This document shows positions 35,331-44,082 of a DNA stretch of 64,000 nt, in pieces; position 1 is the stretch's first letter, and each line of letters opens with the position of its first letter. The stretch is from Ponticoccus alexandrii (GTDB taxonomy: Bacteria > Pseudomonadota > Alphaproteobacteria > Rhodobacterales > Rhodobacteraceae), in NCBI RefSeq assembly GCF_016806125.1, contig NZ_CP047166.1, positions 1,550,001 through 1,614,000 on the forward strand, given 5' to 3'. Made by a program: the position numbers and the translations under genes. Under the pieces are notes generated by a model that saw nothing but the letters and a program-made list of their open reading frames with translations, had not been told where the DNA came from and did no database searches.

Positions 35331-37877
35331 ATGGCACAACAGGAACCTGCCGCGCAGGGAATACCCCTCGTTGTCATCGGTGCGTCCGCCGGCGGGCTTG
35401 AACCACTCGAGGCGTTCTTCGAGGCCGCGCCGCTTTCCGCGGGATGGGCCTTTGTCGTCGTCCAGCACCTGTCGCCCGAATACCGGTCGCGCATGGATGA
35501 GCTTCTGGCCCGGCGCTCGCGCCTTGCGATCCGGCCCGTCGAGGACGGGCTGGCGATCGAGCGGGACACGATCTACCTCAACCGTCCGAACGCCTATGTC
35601 GAGATCGTCGACGACCGCTTCCGCGAAATCGCCTATTCGGATGATGTCGCGCGTCCGCACTTGCCCGTCGATGCGGTCTTTCAGTCTCTGGCCGGGCGAA
35701 GCGATGGTTTCAGCCTTGGCGTCGTGCTCTCCGGTTCGGGCCGCGACGGAGCCAAGGGCGCCCGGATTCTGAAAGCCAAGGGTATTCCCGTCCTCGCGCA
35801 GACCCCGAACGAGGCGCGTTTCGATTCCATGCCGCTTGCGGTGATTGGTGAAGGCGCGGCCACGCGCGTCTTGTCCGCCGGTGAAATGCCACGTGCCATC
35901 GCAGAGCTCCTGCGCGACGCCAACGGCGCTCCCAGCGGTACAGAAGCCGAGGAAGAGGCATTGGGGCGGATCATGCGGCTTCTCGAGGAGAACCGCAAAA
36001 TCGACTTCACCGCCTATCGTCACGCGAATGTGCAGCGCCGCATCGAGCGCCGCCAGCAGCTGCGCGGCTTTGACCGGCTGGACGAGTACGCGGCCTTTCT
36101 TGCCAGCGACAAGACCGCTCTGGACCAGCTGTATCAGGACCTTCTGATCGGCGTGACCCAGTTCTACCGCGACCCCGGAGCGGTTGTGGCCCTGCGGCAA
36201 AAGTTGCTCGATCCGCTGGCCGAGGCCGAAAACGACGGCACGCCGATCCGCATCTGGGTGCCCGCCTGCGCCAGCGGCGAAGAGGCCTATACCATTGCCA
36301 TCGAACTGACCGAGGCGCTTGAGAAGGCCAGGTCGAAACGCAAGTTTCGCATCATTGCCACGGACGTGCACCGCGGCTCGCTGGAGCGCGCCTCTCTGGG
36401 CATCTACAAACCCTCCGCGCTGGCCAATATGCCGTCCGAGCACCTGTCGCGATATTTCGAAAGGCAGGGCAACCTCTTCGTCGTGGAGCCGGTGCTGCGG
36501 CAGAAGATGATCTTTTCGACCCATGATGTGTTGCGTGATCCGCCCTTCATGAACCTTGACCTGATTTCCTGCCGGAACCTGTTCATCTACCTGCGCGAAG
36601 AGCCGCAGGCGCAGGTGCTGTCGATGTTCCTGTTCGGCCTGCGCTATGACGGGCACCTGATGCTGGGCGGCTCGGAAAGCGTCGGCCGCTTTACCGAGGA
36701 ATTCGCCACGGTGGACGCGCGATGGCGGTTGTTCCGCAAGACCACTGAAAAGCGTTTCGTCGATCCCGCCGCGATGCACCAGAAAAGCCTGCCGCAGTCC
36801 CGGACAGAGCCGATCGTCAAACGAAGCCGTTCGGTGGCGCAGGATCGCACGATGATCGCCGATATCGCGGATATCCGGAACCGCGACGTCCTGATCAAGA
36901 GTTACAACCTGCTGCTGCGCCGCTACGCGCCCTCCTCGATCCTGGTGACCGGGGAAGGCACGGTGCTGGGCTGGTTCGGCGCCGCTGCCGCCTTCGTCGA
37001 CACGATGAATAACCTCGCGGACTGGACCGTCGAGGACATTGTTCACCCGGATCTGCATTTCCCGATCAAGGTCGGCATGGAGAAGCTGCGACAGGGCGCA
37101 CTGGAGATCTTTACCCGCAGCGTGACGGTGACGCTTATGGCGGGCCGCCAGCAGCAATGCACGGTGCGGATCGAGGCTCTGGAGCAAAGCGCCCGGGTCA
37201 AGATCATGCTTGTGGCGGTCACGATGGAAGGCGGCGAAGAGGTCCTGCCGCCGCCCGCAGGGGCCAGCCCGGTCAGCAGCGACGACATGTCCCTCGTCAC
37301 GGGGCGCGTCCGCGAGTTGGAACGTGACCTGCGCCTGAGCGAACAGACCCTGAAGCAGGTGACCGAGCGGCTGGAGGCCAGCGGCGAGGAGTTGCAGGCC
37401 TCGAACGAGGAGTTGCAGGCGTCGAACGAAGAGTTGCAGGCCTCGAATGAGGAACTGCAGGCCTCGAACGAAGAGTTGCATGCGGTGAACGAGGAACTCG
37501 TCTCTGTCAGTTCCGAGCATGAGCGCAAGATTGAGCTGTTGTCCGAGCTTAACGACAGCACCGAATTCGTGATGGACCTGATGAAGATGGGGGTGATCCA
37601 GGTGGACCCCGAGGGCCGCATCCAGCGGTTTAGCCGTCTGATGTCACGCGACTTCGGCATGGTCGCCCATGACACCGACCGACCGCTGTCCGTGATCAGC
37701 CCGCGGCTGGGGTTTGTCGACTTATCGGATCTCGTCGCCCGCGTTGCGGAAACCGGTGAACTGCAAGAGGCGGAGGGTGAGGTCGAGGGCCGCCCGACGG
37801 CGGTCCTTGTCTCGCCGGTGCGCCCGTTCGACGACCATTCCTTCCAGGGCGCGGTGATCGTGATCCGCTACCTTTAG
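35331..37877 (+). CDS. CheB-CheR-PAS fusion protein
   Basis: This is an 848-residue chemotaxis-type fusion. The CheB methylesterase domain (1-185) keeps its catalytic triad: Ser19 in GASAGG, His46 in VVQHLSP and Asp139 in SGRDGAKG. The CheR methyltransferase domain (about 205-480) keeps VTQFYRDP, the SAM loop PACASGEEAYTIA and SCRNLFIYL. A PAS-like region (about 525-640), a coiled coil built of five 7-residue repeats (about 685-725) and a final PAS domain follow. Related proteins usually end with a histidine kinase; here that domain is absent, and a kinase is encoded divergently next door. Confidence 0.88.
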   Translation: MAQQEPAAQGIPLVVIGASAGGLEPLEAFFEAAPLSAGWAFVVVQHLSPEYRSRMDELLARRSRLAIRPVEDGLAIERDTIYLNRPNAYVEIVDDRFREIAYSDDVARPHLPVDAVFQSLAGRSDGFSLGVVLSGSGRDGAKGARILKAKGIPVLAQTPNEARFDSMPLAVIGEGAATRVLSAGEMPRAIAELLRDANGAPSGTEAEEEALGRIMRLLEENRKIDFTAYRHANVQRRIERRQQLRGFDRLDEYAAFLASDKTALDQLYQDLLIGVTQFYRDPGAVVALRQKLLDPLAEAENDGTPIRIWVPACASGEEAYTIAIELTEALEKARSKRKFRIIATDVHRGSLERASLGIYKPSALANMPSEHLSRYFERQGNLFVVEPVLRQKMIFSTHDVLRDPPFMNLDLISCRNLFIYLREEPQAQVLSMFLFGLRYDGHLMLGGSESVGRFTEEFATVDARWRLFRKTTEKRFVDPAAMHQKSLPQSRTEPIVKRSRSVAQDRTMIADIADIRNRDVLIKSYNLLLRRYAPSSILVTGEGTVLGWFGAAAAFVDTMNNLADWTVEDIVHPDLHFPIKVGMEKLRQGALEIFTRSVTVTLMAGRQQQCTVRIEALEQSARVKIMLVAVTMEGGEEVLPPPAGASPVSSDDMSLVTGRVRELERDLRLSEQTLKQVTERLEASGEELQASNEELQASNEELQASNEELQASNEELHAVNEELVSVSSEHERKIELLSELNDSTEFVMDLMKMGVIQVDPEGRIQRFSRLMSRDFGMVAHDTDRPLSVISPRLGFVDLSDLVARVAETGELQEAEGEVEGRPTAVLVSPVRPFDDHSFQGAVIVIRYL
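37386..37490 (+). repeat. 21-bp tandem repeat in CheB-CheR fusion
   Basis: Five consecutive 21-base units (GAGGAGTTGCAGGCCTCGAA type) encode the heptad EELQASN repeated, giving a coiled coil whose length can change by whole heptads through slippage. Confidence 0.85.
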
Positions 37878-38047
37878 AGGCGCCGGACCGCCCCGGTCAG
37901 CGCGCCGTCTGCGCCCGGCACGGGGTTGCGGCGCCTATCCCATGGTCGCACTGGACAGTCGGGCGGAGGCCGCCCTAGACTGCCTGCCACGCCGCTTCGC
38001 GAGCGGCTCTGTGCCGCTGCGCGGGGTGACGCAGGGAGGGCCATACA

Positions 38048-38353
38048 ATGTGCCAGATGTTTGCCGGGCAGGACCCGCACCGTTACGCCAGCACCACGCG
38101 CAGGCTGCGCCTGAACGGTCAAAGCACGTCGATCCGGCTGGAAAACTCCTTCTGGGCAATTATCGACGAGATCGCCGCCGGCGAGGGTGTCAGCACACCG
38201 ACCTTCATCTCGACCCTGCATTCCGAAGTGTTGGAACTGCGCGGCGAGCCGAGCAATTTCACCTCGCTTCTGCGCTGCACCTGCCTGGTGTTTATCGAGG
38301 CCCGATCCGCCGCGCCCGAAACCGCAGGCCAGCAGGTGCTCGCCGCCGAATAA
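38048..38353 (+). CDS. ribbon-helix-helix domain protein
   Basis: This is a 101-residue protein. After about 20 residues it shows the ribbon-helix-helix pattern RRLRLNGQSTSIRLENSFWA with IIDEIAAGEGVSTPTFISTL, matching the family of the gene at 21437 but with longer termini. Such proteins bind DNA as dimers. It follows the CheB-CheR gene by 170 bases on the same strand and could be a separate transcription unit. Targets are unknown. Confidence 0.78.
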   Translation: MCQMFAGQDPHRYASTTRRLRLNGQSTSIRLENSFWAIIDEIAAGEGVSTPTFISTLHSEVLELRGEPSNFTSLLRCTCLVFIEARSAAPETAGQQVLAAE

Positions 38354-38452
38354 CCCGCTTCGGACGGCGGTAGTATTGCCTTACTACCCGCGCCGCCCCG
38401 CCTCGCGCCTATGCTGGCCGTCAACCAGCATCAGACGCAAAGGAAGCGGACC

Positions 38453-38848
38453 TTGGCCAAAGCAATCCACTCGATGATCCGCGTGCTCGACGAAGCGCGC
38501 TCTGTCGATTTCTACAACCGTGCTTTCGGGCTGACAGTGGCGGACCGGATCGACTTCGACAGCTTCACGCTTGTCTACCTGTCCAACGATGAAACCGCCT
38601 TCGAGCTGGAACTGACCGTCAACAAAGAGCGGACCGAACCCTACACCCTGGGCGACGGCTACGGCCATTTCGCCGTCTGCGTCGAGGATGTCGCGGCGGA
38701 ACACGCAAGGTTCGAGGCCGAGGGACTCAAGCCCCGCAAGCTTGTCGACTTCAAGCATCAGGGCGCGACGCTGGCGCATTTCTTCTTCGTGCAGGACCCG
38801 GACGGCTACGAGATCGAGGTCCTGCAACGGGCCGGACGCTTTCGGTAG
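38453..38848 (+). CDS. glyoxalase I-type lactoylglutathione lyase
   Basis: This is a vicinal-oxygen-chelate protein of about 131 residues. The start KAIHSMIRVLDEARSVDFYN contains the first metal-ligand histidine. FELELT, YGHFAVCVED and DPDGYEIEVLQ supply the other Glu/His positions. It should convert the methylglyoxal-glutathione adduct to lactoylglutathione. TTG 38453 is chosen because an AGGAAGCGG ribosome binding site precedes it and homologous proteins start just before KAIHSM; ATG 38411 is the alternative. It is a cytoplasmic enzyme. Confidence 0.85.
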   Translation: MAKAIHSMIRVLDEARSVDFYNRAFGLTVADRIDFDSFTLVYLSNDETAFELELTVNKERTEPYTLGDGYGHFAVCVEDVAAEHARFEAEGLKPRKLVDFKHQGATLAHFFFVQDPDGYEIEVLQRAGRFR

Positions 38849-38900
38849 CGGGGGCCGATCCGGCGACAAGACGACATAACGAAAAGGGAGGAAAACGAAA

Positions 38901-39422
38901 ATGAGACTGCGCAAGCAAGGCATCACACGCCGCCAGCTGTTGTCACAAAGCGCGCTTTTCGGCGCGGGGATCGCCGTCGGGGCGGGCTTCGTCGCCGGAA
39001 CGGCAGAGGCCAACTGGGCGCTGGAGGTCGACCACCTCCAGCCCGAGACCATGGCCACACTGATCCAGATGGCGCGCGACATCTATCCGCATGACCGGGT
39101 CGGCGACCAGTTCTACGCCACGGCCGTCAAGGGCTACGACAGTGCCGAGGCCGCGCCCGGCATCGAAGAGGGGGTGGCCGCGCTGAACCAGGCGGCGCGT
39201 GACCTCGGTCACGCCCGCTACACCGACATCGGATGGGAGCGGGACCGCGTGGACCTGCTGCGCAGCCTCGAGGACACCGCCTTCTTTCAGCAGATCCGGG
39301 GCGGGCTGGTGACCGGCCTCTACAACCAAAAGGCGGTCTGGCCGGTCTTCGGCTACGAGGGCGAGAGCTTCTCTCAGGGTGGCTACATCGACCGTGGCTT
39401 CGACGACATCAACTGGCTCTGA
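38901..39422 (+). CDS. Tat-exported small subunit of GMC dehydrogenase
   Basis: This 173-residue protein has a twin-arginine signal (TRRQLLSQSALFGAGIAVGAG, cleavage near AEA) and the short helical domain of gluconate 2-dehydrogenase subunit 3 type proteins (MATLIQMARDIYPHDRVGDQ). Such subunits carry the cofactor-loaded large subunit through the Tat system to the periplasm. The GMC oxidoreductase gene follows 15 bases later with its own GGAGG site, so the two form a heterodimeric periplasmic dehydrogenase. Confidence 0.83.
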   Translation: MRLRKQGITRRQLLSQSALFGAGIAVGAGFVAGTAEANWALEVDHLQPETMATLIQMARDIYPHDRVGDQFYATAVKGYDSAEAAPGIEEGVAALNQAARDLGHARYTDIGWERDRVDLLRSLEDTAFFQQIRGGLVTGLYNQKAVWPVFGYEGESFSQGGYIDRGFDDINWL

Positions 39423-39437
39423 GGGAGGATCCGACAC

Positions 39438-41009
39438 ATGACTGCACCATTTGACCTGAATGACGACAGCGTTGTCGTCGTGATCGGAACCGGCGCCGGG
39501 GGCGGGGTTCTGGCCAACGAACTTGCGCAGAAGGGCGTGTCCGTCGTCGCGCTGGAGGCGGGCGGGCGCTACCTGCCCGAGGATTACATCAACGACGAAT
39601 GGGAGAGCTTTGGCCAGCTCGCCTGGACCGATCCGCGCACCACCTCGGGCGACTGGCGGGTGGCAAAGGACTTCAGCGGTCTGCCGGCCTGGATCGTCAA
39701 GGCGGTGGGCGGCACCACCACACACTGGGCCGGGGCCTCGCTGCGCTTTCAGGACCACGAGTGGAAGGCCCTGTCGACCTACGGCGCGGTCGAGGGGGCC
39801 AACCTGCTGGATTGGCCGATCGACCCGCGCGAGATGGACGACTATTACACCCGCGCCGAAAACAAGCTGGGCGTGACTCGCACCGGCGGACGCGCGGGTC
39901 TGCCCGGCAACAACAACTTCAAGGTCTTCGAGAAGGGCGCAAAGGCGCTGGGCTACGAGAAGGTTCACACCGGGCGCATGGCGATCAACTCCGCCGACAA
40001 CGACGACCGGCCCGCGTGCCAGCAGACCGGATTCTGCTTTCAGGGCTGCAAATGGGGTGCCAAGTGGTCCTCTGCCTATACGGACATTCCGCGCGGCGAG
40101 GCGACCGGCAACCTGGAAGTGCGCGATCGCTGCCACGTGTTGCGGATCGAGCATGACGATCAGGGCAGGGCCAGCGGCGTCGTCTACGTCGACGGCGAGG
40201 GCAACCAGCACCAGCAGAAGGCACGGGTGGTCTGCGTGGCGGGCAATTCCATCGAAAGCCCGCGCCTGCTGCTGAATTCGGCCTCGTCGATGTTTCCGGA
40301 CGGGCTGGCCAACAGCTCCGGCCAGGTCGGGCGCAACTACATGCGGCACATGACCGGATCGGTCTACGCGGTCTTCGAGCAGCCGGTGCGGATGTGGCGC
40401 GGCACCACCATGGCGGGGATCATTCAGGACGAGGCGCGGCACGATCCGTCGCGCGGTTTCGTCGGCGGCTACGAGCTTGAGACCCTCGCGCTTGGTCTGC
40501 CGTTCATGGCCGCCTTCCTCGATCCCGGTGCCTGGGGCCGCGAATTCACCACGGCGCTCGATCACTACGAGAACATGGCCGGCCTGTGGATCGTGGGCGA
40601 GGACATGCCGCAAGAGACCAACCGCATCACCCTGAACAGCGATGTGACGGACCAGCACGGGCTGCCGGTGGCAAACGTGCATTTCGACGATCACCCCAAC
40701 GATGTGGCGATGCGCGACCATGCCTACAAGCAGGGGATCGCGGTCTACGAGGCGGTGGGCGCCACCCGGGTCTTCCCGACGCCGCCCTATCCGTCGACGC
40801 ACAACCTTGGAACCAACCGGATGTCCGCGAACCCGCAAGACGGGGTGGTGAATGGCCATGGCCAAAGCCATGACATCGCCAACCTCTTCGTGTCGGACGG
40901 CAGCCAGTTCACCACCGGCGCGGCAGAGAACCCGACGCTGACCATCGTGGCGCTGGCGATCCGGCAGGCCGAGTTCATCGCGGCGGAGATGGGGCGTCAG
41001 AACCTCTGA
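39438..41009 (+). CDS. GMC family FAD-dependent oxidoreductase (periplasmic)
   Basis: This 523-residue flavoprotein has the FAD-binding motif GTGAGGGVLANELAQKG near residue 20 and ALEAGGRYL. AVGGTTTHWAGASLRF and CKWGAKWSS lie in the central part. The C-terminal catalytic region has HNLGTNRM and FVSDGSQFTTGAAENPTLT. It resembles the large subunits of gluconate, sorbitol or fructose dehydrogenases. It lacks its own signal and is probably exported by hitch-hiking on the Tat small subunit. The usual membrane cytochrome c subunit is not encoded next to it, so the electron acceptor is unknown. Confidence 0.87.
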   Translation: MTAPFDLNDDSVVVVIGTGAGGGVLANELAQKGVSVVALEAGGRYLPEDYINDEWESFGQLAWTDPRTTSGDWRVAKDFSGLPAWIVKAVGGTTTHWAGASLRFQDHEWKALSTYGAVEGANLLDWPIDPREMDDYYTRAENKLGVTRTGGRAGLPGNNNFKVFEKGAKALGYEKVHTGRMAINSADNDDRPACQQTGFCFQGCKWGAKWSSAYTDIPRGEATGNLEVRDRCHVLRIEHDDQGRASGVVYVDGEGNQHQQKARVVCVAGNSIESPRLLLNSASSMFPDGLANSSGQVGRNYMRHMTGSVYAVFEQPVRMWRGTTMAGIIQDEARHDPSRGFVGGYELETLALGLPFMAAFLDPGAWGREFTTALDHYENMAGLWIVGEDMPQETNRITLNSDVTDQHGLPVANVHFDDHPNDVAMRDHAYKQGIAVYEAVGATRVFPTPPYPSTHNLGTNRMSANPQDGVVNGHGQSHDIANLFVSDGSQFTTGAAENPTLTIVALAIRQAEFIAAEMGRQNL

Positions 41010-41280
41010 CCGCCCGGCCATCAGCCCGAAAGGGCTGGTGCGCAGGGATCAGGCAGAGGCGGGACGGAAGGACGCGACAGGCCCGGGGTGCTGTCCGGTT
41101 ACGCAATGCGCGACCGGACAGCCGCAGCAGTCGGGCCTTGCGGCAGGTCGGGTTCAGCCCAGCGATTGCGCAGCAGGGCCTTGTTGCGGCAACCGAAGGG
41201 CAGGGGAGGCTGCCCTCTTGTCCGCATGCCTCGGGCGACGACTTCGCTCTCGGCCCTTCCCAGGGCCGGGCAGCGGGTTT
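41010..41280. other. gap after GMC gene
   Basis: No credible gene or RNA is visible in these 271 bases. Short open frames have no recognisable family. The gap leads into degraded insertion sequence DNA. Confidence 0.4.
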
Positions 41281-41640
41281 CTATGGAGATACGGCTCTGA
41301 GGCCGGAAGCCTGAAAGGTGGCGCCGCGCAGCACGATGCGGGTGCCCAAGGGCCCAAGGCGGTTCGGCAAGGTGGAAGAGACGCGGATCGTTTCCTGTGC
41401 GCCGCGATCATGATGCCTGACGGCGTCCGTGACTTGTTGCCAGAGGCAGGCCAATGTCCAACGCCGGCATTGCCGATAACGGCTTGACCGCTTGCCGAAC
41501 TCTGTCCGCAGGACGCAGGTTCGGGCGATCCAAAAAACGCCGTCGTGACCGAGGCGGTGGTTCGAGGGCTTGCGCCCGTTCGGGCCGCGGATTGCCGGGA
41601 TGAACCTGCGCAAGGCGCGCCCGTTTCGCGTTAGGCATCA
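41281..41640 (-). mobile_element. IS5-family transposase remnant
   Basis: The minus-strand translation GPNGRKPSNHRLGHDGVFWI then ARTCVLRTEFGKRSSRYRQC and RRWTLACLWQQV matches the N-terminal region of IS5/IS427-group transposases (normally RTGAPWRDLP between ART and EFGKW). The WRDLP segment has been lost by an internal deletion, and no DDE catalytic domain follows. An imperfect inverted repeat (41652-41680, AAGCTGATGTCC arm) lies just outside and could be an IS end. Confidence 0.65.
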
Positions 41641-41694
41641 GGTTTCGTGCCAAGCTGATGTCCATGACGGACACCAGCTTGAAACACGCCTGAC

Positions 41695-41711
41695 AGAGAC
41701 CGTGGGTCTCT
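41695..41711. terminator. small hairpin downstream of RTX gene
   Basis: AGAGACC-GTG-GGTCTCT is a perfect 7-bp stem 13 bases past the RTX stop codon. No T tract follows on the minus strand. Confidence 0.35.
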
Positions 41712-41724
41712 TGTATTGCAGGCC

Positions 41725-43722
41725 TTAGAACACGAAGTCCGCTTCGGTCAGCAATCCGGCCATGTTGTCCACCGTGACGCTGTTGCCAAAGCTGTCCGTC
41801 ACCAGGGCGTCCGCGCCGGAATCGGTAATCGTCAGATCGGAGATCGCCGTGATCTGGGCATTTTCGCTGAAGTCGAGAACATCGACCCCGTTCTCGAAAT
41901 CCACCACCCGGTCATCGCCGAACCCGATGTTGAAGACGAAGCTGTCAGCTCCGGCACCCCCTTCGAGGACATCCGCGCCGCCACGGCCGCGCAGGATGTC
42001 TGCCCCGTCACCGCCTGACAGCACGTTGGCGTTGTCGTCGCCGTTCAGGATGTCGTCAAAGGCCGATCCGCGCAGGTTCTCGATGCTTGAGAAGGTATCG
42101 CCGATGGCCTGGCTCTGTCCGCCGCCGCCGGTAAAGCCGGTCAGCAGAGACACGTTCACCCAGGAAGAGCTGTTTTCATAGCTTGCGGTGTCGCTTCCTT
42201 CGCCGCCTTGAAGCACATCGGCCCCGGCGCCGCCTTCCAGCACGTCGTCGCCGTCGTGACCGTTCAGCGTGTCGGCCCCGTCGCCGCCTTTCAGCACGTT
42301 GGCGCCGTCGTCGCCGCTCAGCCTGTCGTCATAGGCCGATCCGGTCAGGTTCTCGATGCTGGAAAGCGTATCGCCGATGGCATGGCTGAGGGCGCCACCG
42401 CCGGCAAAGCCGGTCAGCAAAGAGACATTCACCCAGGCCGCGCTGTCGTCGTAGGTGGCGGTATCGATGCCGGCACCGCCTTCCAGGACGTCCGCGCCAT
42501 CGCGTCCGCGCAGCAGGTCGTTGCCGTCGCCGCCCTTCAGAACATTGGCGCCGTGATCGCCGCTGAGCAGGTCGTCATGGGCCGATCCGGTCACGTTCTC
42601 GATGCTGATGAAGGTATCGCCGGTGGCATGGCTGCCGGCCCCGCCACCGGCATAGCCGGTCAGCAGAGAGACATTCACCCAGGCCGCGCTGTCGTCGTAG
42701 GTGGCGGTGTCGATTCCGTCGCCGCCGTCCAGGACGTCCGCGCCGCCGCGTCCGCGCAGCAGGTCGTTGCCGTCGCCGCCTTTCAGAACATTGGCGCCGT
42801 GATCGCCGCTGAGTATGTCGTCATGGGCCGATCCGGTCAGGTTTTCGATGCTGATGAAGGTATCGCCCGTGGCATGGCTGCCGGCCCCGCCACCGGCATA
42901 GCCGGTCAGCAGCGACACGTTCACGAAGCCCGCACTGCCGTCATAGGTTGCGGTGTCGCTTCCGGTGCCGCCGTCCAGGACGTCCGCGCCGCCGCGTCCG
43001 CGCAGCAGGTCGTTGCCGTCGCCGCCTTTCAGAACATTGGCACCGCCATCGCCGCTCAGAATGTCATCATGGGCCGATCCGGTCAGGTTTTCGATGCTGA
43101 TGAAGGTATCTCCCACCGCATGGCTGCCGGCGCCACCCCCGGCAAAGCCGGTTGCGAGCGACACGTTCACGAAGCCCGCGCTGTCGGAATAGTCTGCGGT
43201 GTCGCTGCCAGTACCGCCGTCAAGCTGGTCACCGCCCGCGCCGCCATTGAGGGTGTCGTTGCCGCCGGCCCCTTCCATGACGTTGTCGAAGTCATCCCCG
43301 ACGAAGTTGTCGTCAATGTCGGTGCCGACATAGGGGTTCTCGAAGACCTCTGCGCCAACGGGGGTGATTTGGATGCCAAGCGCGACCGCGCCCACAAGAC
43401 CTGGGGTTCCGTTGGGATAGTGGAAATAGATCTGACCCATGCTTTCGAAGACGATAAGCTCTTTGGACGCTCCCAGCGGTACCAGCGCACCGCCGACTAC
43501 AAGCCCGGGCGTGGCGAGCCCCGAGCCGATATAGGTCAGGGGCTGGCCATCGAAAGTACTGATCCCGTCATCGTTGCTTTCCAGCGTGCCGTCATTGTCG
43601 GCAAGATCCCCGGTCACCGGGCCAGAAAAAGAACCCAAAAGGATGTTCGGTTCGTCACCGATAAGGTTCGTACCAAGTAATGTGCCATTGTATTCGAAAA
43701 CTTCGATGGATGAGATAGGCAT
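41725..43722 (-). CDS. RTX calcium-binding repeat protein
   Basis: This 665-residue acidic, cysteine-free protein has an N-terminal domain of about 130 residues of unknown fold. Many GGxGxDxLx RTX nonapeptides follow, arranged in five 82-residue modules (173-591), each a VNVSLLTG sheet segment plus an RTX block. A C-terminal 74-residue region with VDVLDFSEN and ending ADFVF resembles type I secretion signals. It should be exported by an ABC (HlyB-type) system, none of which is in the window, and fold on binding Ca2+ outside the cell. ATG 43722 follows an AGGGGG ribosome binding site. It lies within the island remnant. Confidence 0.85.
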   Translation of the reverse strand: MPISSIEVFEYNGTLLGTNLIGDEPNILLGSFSGPVTGDLADNDGTLESNDDGISTFDGQPLTYIGSGLATPGLVVGGALVPLGASKELIVFESMGQIYFHYPNGTPGLVGAVALGIQITPVGAEVFENPYVGTDIDDNFVGDDFDNVMEGAGGNDTLNGGAGGDQLDGGTGSDTADYSDSAGFVNVSLATGFAGGGAGSHAVGDTFISIENLTGSAHDDILSGDGGANVLKGGDGNDLLRGRGGADVLDGGTGSDTATYDGSAGFVNVSLLTGYAGGGAGSHATGDTFISIENLTGSAHDDILSGDHGANVLKGGDGNDLLRGRGGADVLDGGDGIDTATYDDSAAWVNVSLLTGYAGGGAGSHATGDTFISIENVTGSAHDDLLSGDHGANVLKGGDGNDLLRGRDGADVLEGGAGIDTATYDDSAAWVNVSLLTGFAGGGALSHAIGDTLSSIENLTGSAYDDRLSGDDGANVLKGGDGADTLNGHDGDDVLEGGAGADVLQGGEGSDTASYENSSSWVNVSLLTGFTGGGGQSQAIGDTFSSIENLRGSAFDDILNGDDNANVLSGGDGADILRGRGGADVLEGGAGADSFVFNIGFGDDRVVDFENGVDVLDFSENAQITAISDLTITDSGADALVTDSFGNSVTVDNMAGLLTEADFVF
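41950..43206 (-). repeat. five 246-bp tandem repeats in RTX gene
   Basis: Each unit encodes 82 residues beginning (S/I)DTATY and ending GADVLDGG; a 9-residue insertion separates units 4 and 5. The first three units are nearly identical at DNA level, indicating recent duplication. Confidence 0.85.
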
Positions 43723-43964
43723 GTATACCCCCTTTAGACAGCATTGAGAAAATTTGTAACGAAAGGATGTATCCAAATTGTGGCGAGAATATGGCAATGG
43801 TGCCCAATTTTCACCCCGAAGTTGTGAATTTTTCCGCTTGGATCGCGCTTAAATCGCTGGCCTGTGGTTCTGCGTCAGGTTCGCCGGGCGGTGTGTCTGA
43901 CGTCAGCGCCAATGGGGCAGTTTAGGGTGATTTGATATAGAGAGGCTTTCTGGCACATCGTAAC
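43723..43964. other. upstream region of RTX gene
   Basis: No gene is visible. The segment is AT-richer than its surroundings near 43735-43860 and should hold the RTX promoter. It ends at the IS3 fragment. Confidence 0.4.
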
Positions 43965-44056
43965 CACCAAGGAGTGGAGCTGAGGCAGAAGCTCGGAACA
44001 GGTAAGAGCCACGGCGAGAAGGTCGTCAAAGACATCCGCCGCGCCACCCGCATGGC
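43965..44056 (+). mobile_element. IS3-family orfA fragment
   Basis: After an AAGGAG site the plus strand reads LRQKLGTGKSHGEKVVKDIR then RATRM. This is the start of IS3-family OrfA proteins (usually continuing KYSAEEKIRIVL), after which homology ends. It faces the orfB fragment, so the element is scrambled. Confidence 0.5.
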
Positions 44057-44082
44057 CTGGTGCCGGTTCCGTGGACACAGAG

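Noticed and set aside
41950-43206. Tandem repeats as a CRISPR array
   Set aside because: The units are 246 bases, have no spacers and lie in frame inside an RTX coding sequence.
42208-43680. 490-codon plus-strand frame opposite the RTX gene
   Set aside because: The repeated DNA makes a repetitive antisense frame. The RTX nonapeptides on the minus strand are unmistakable.
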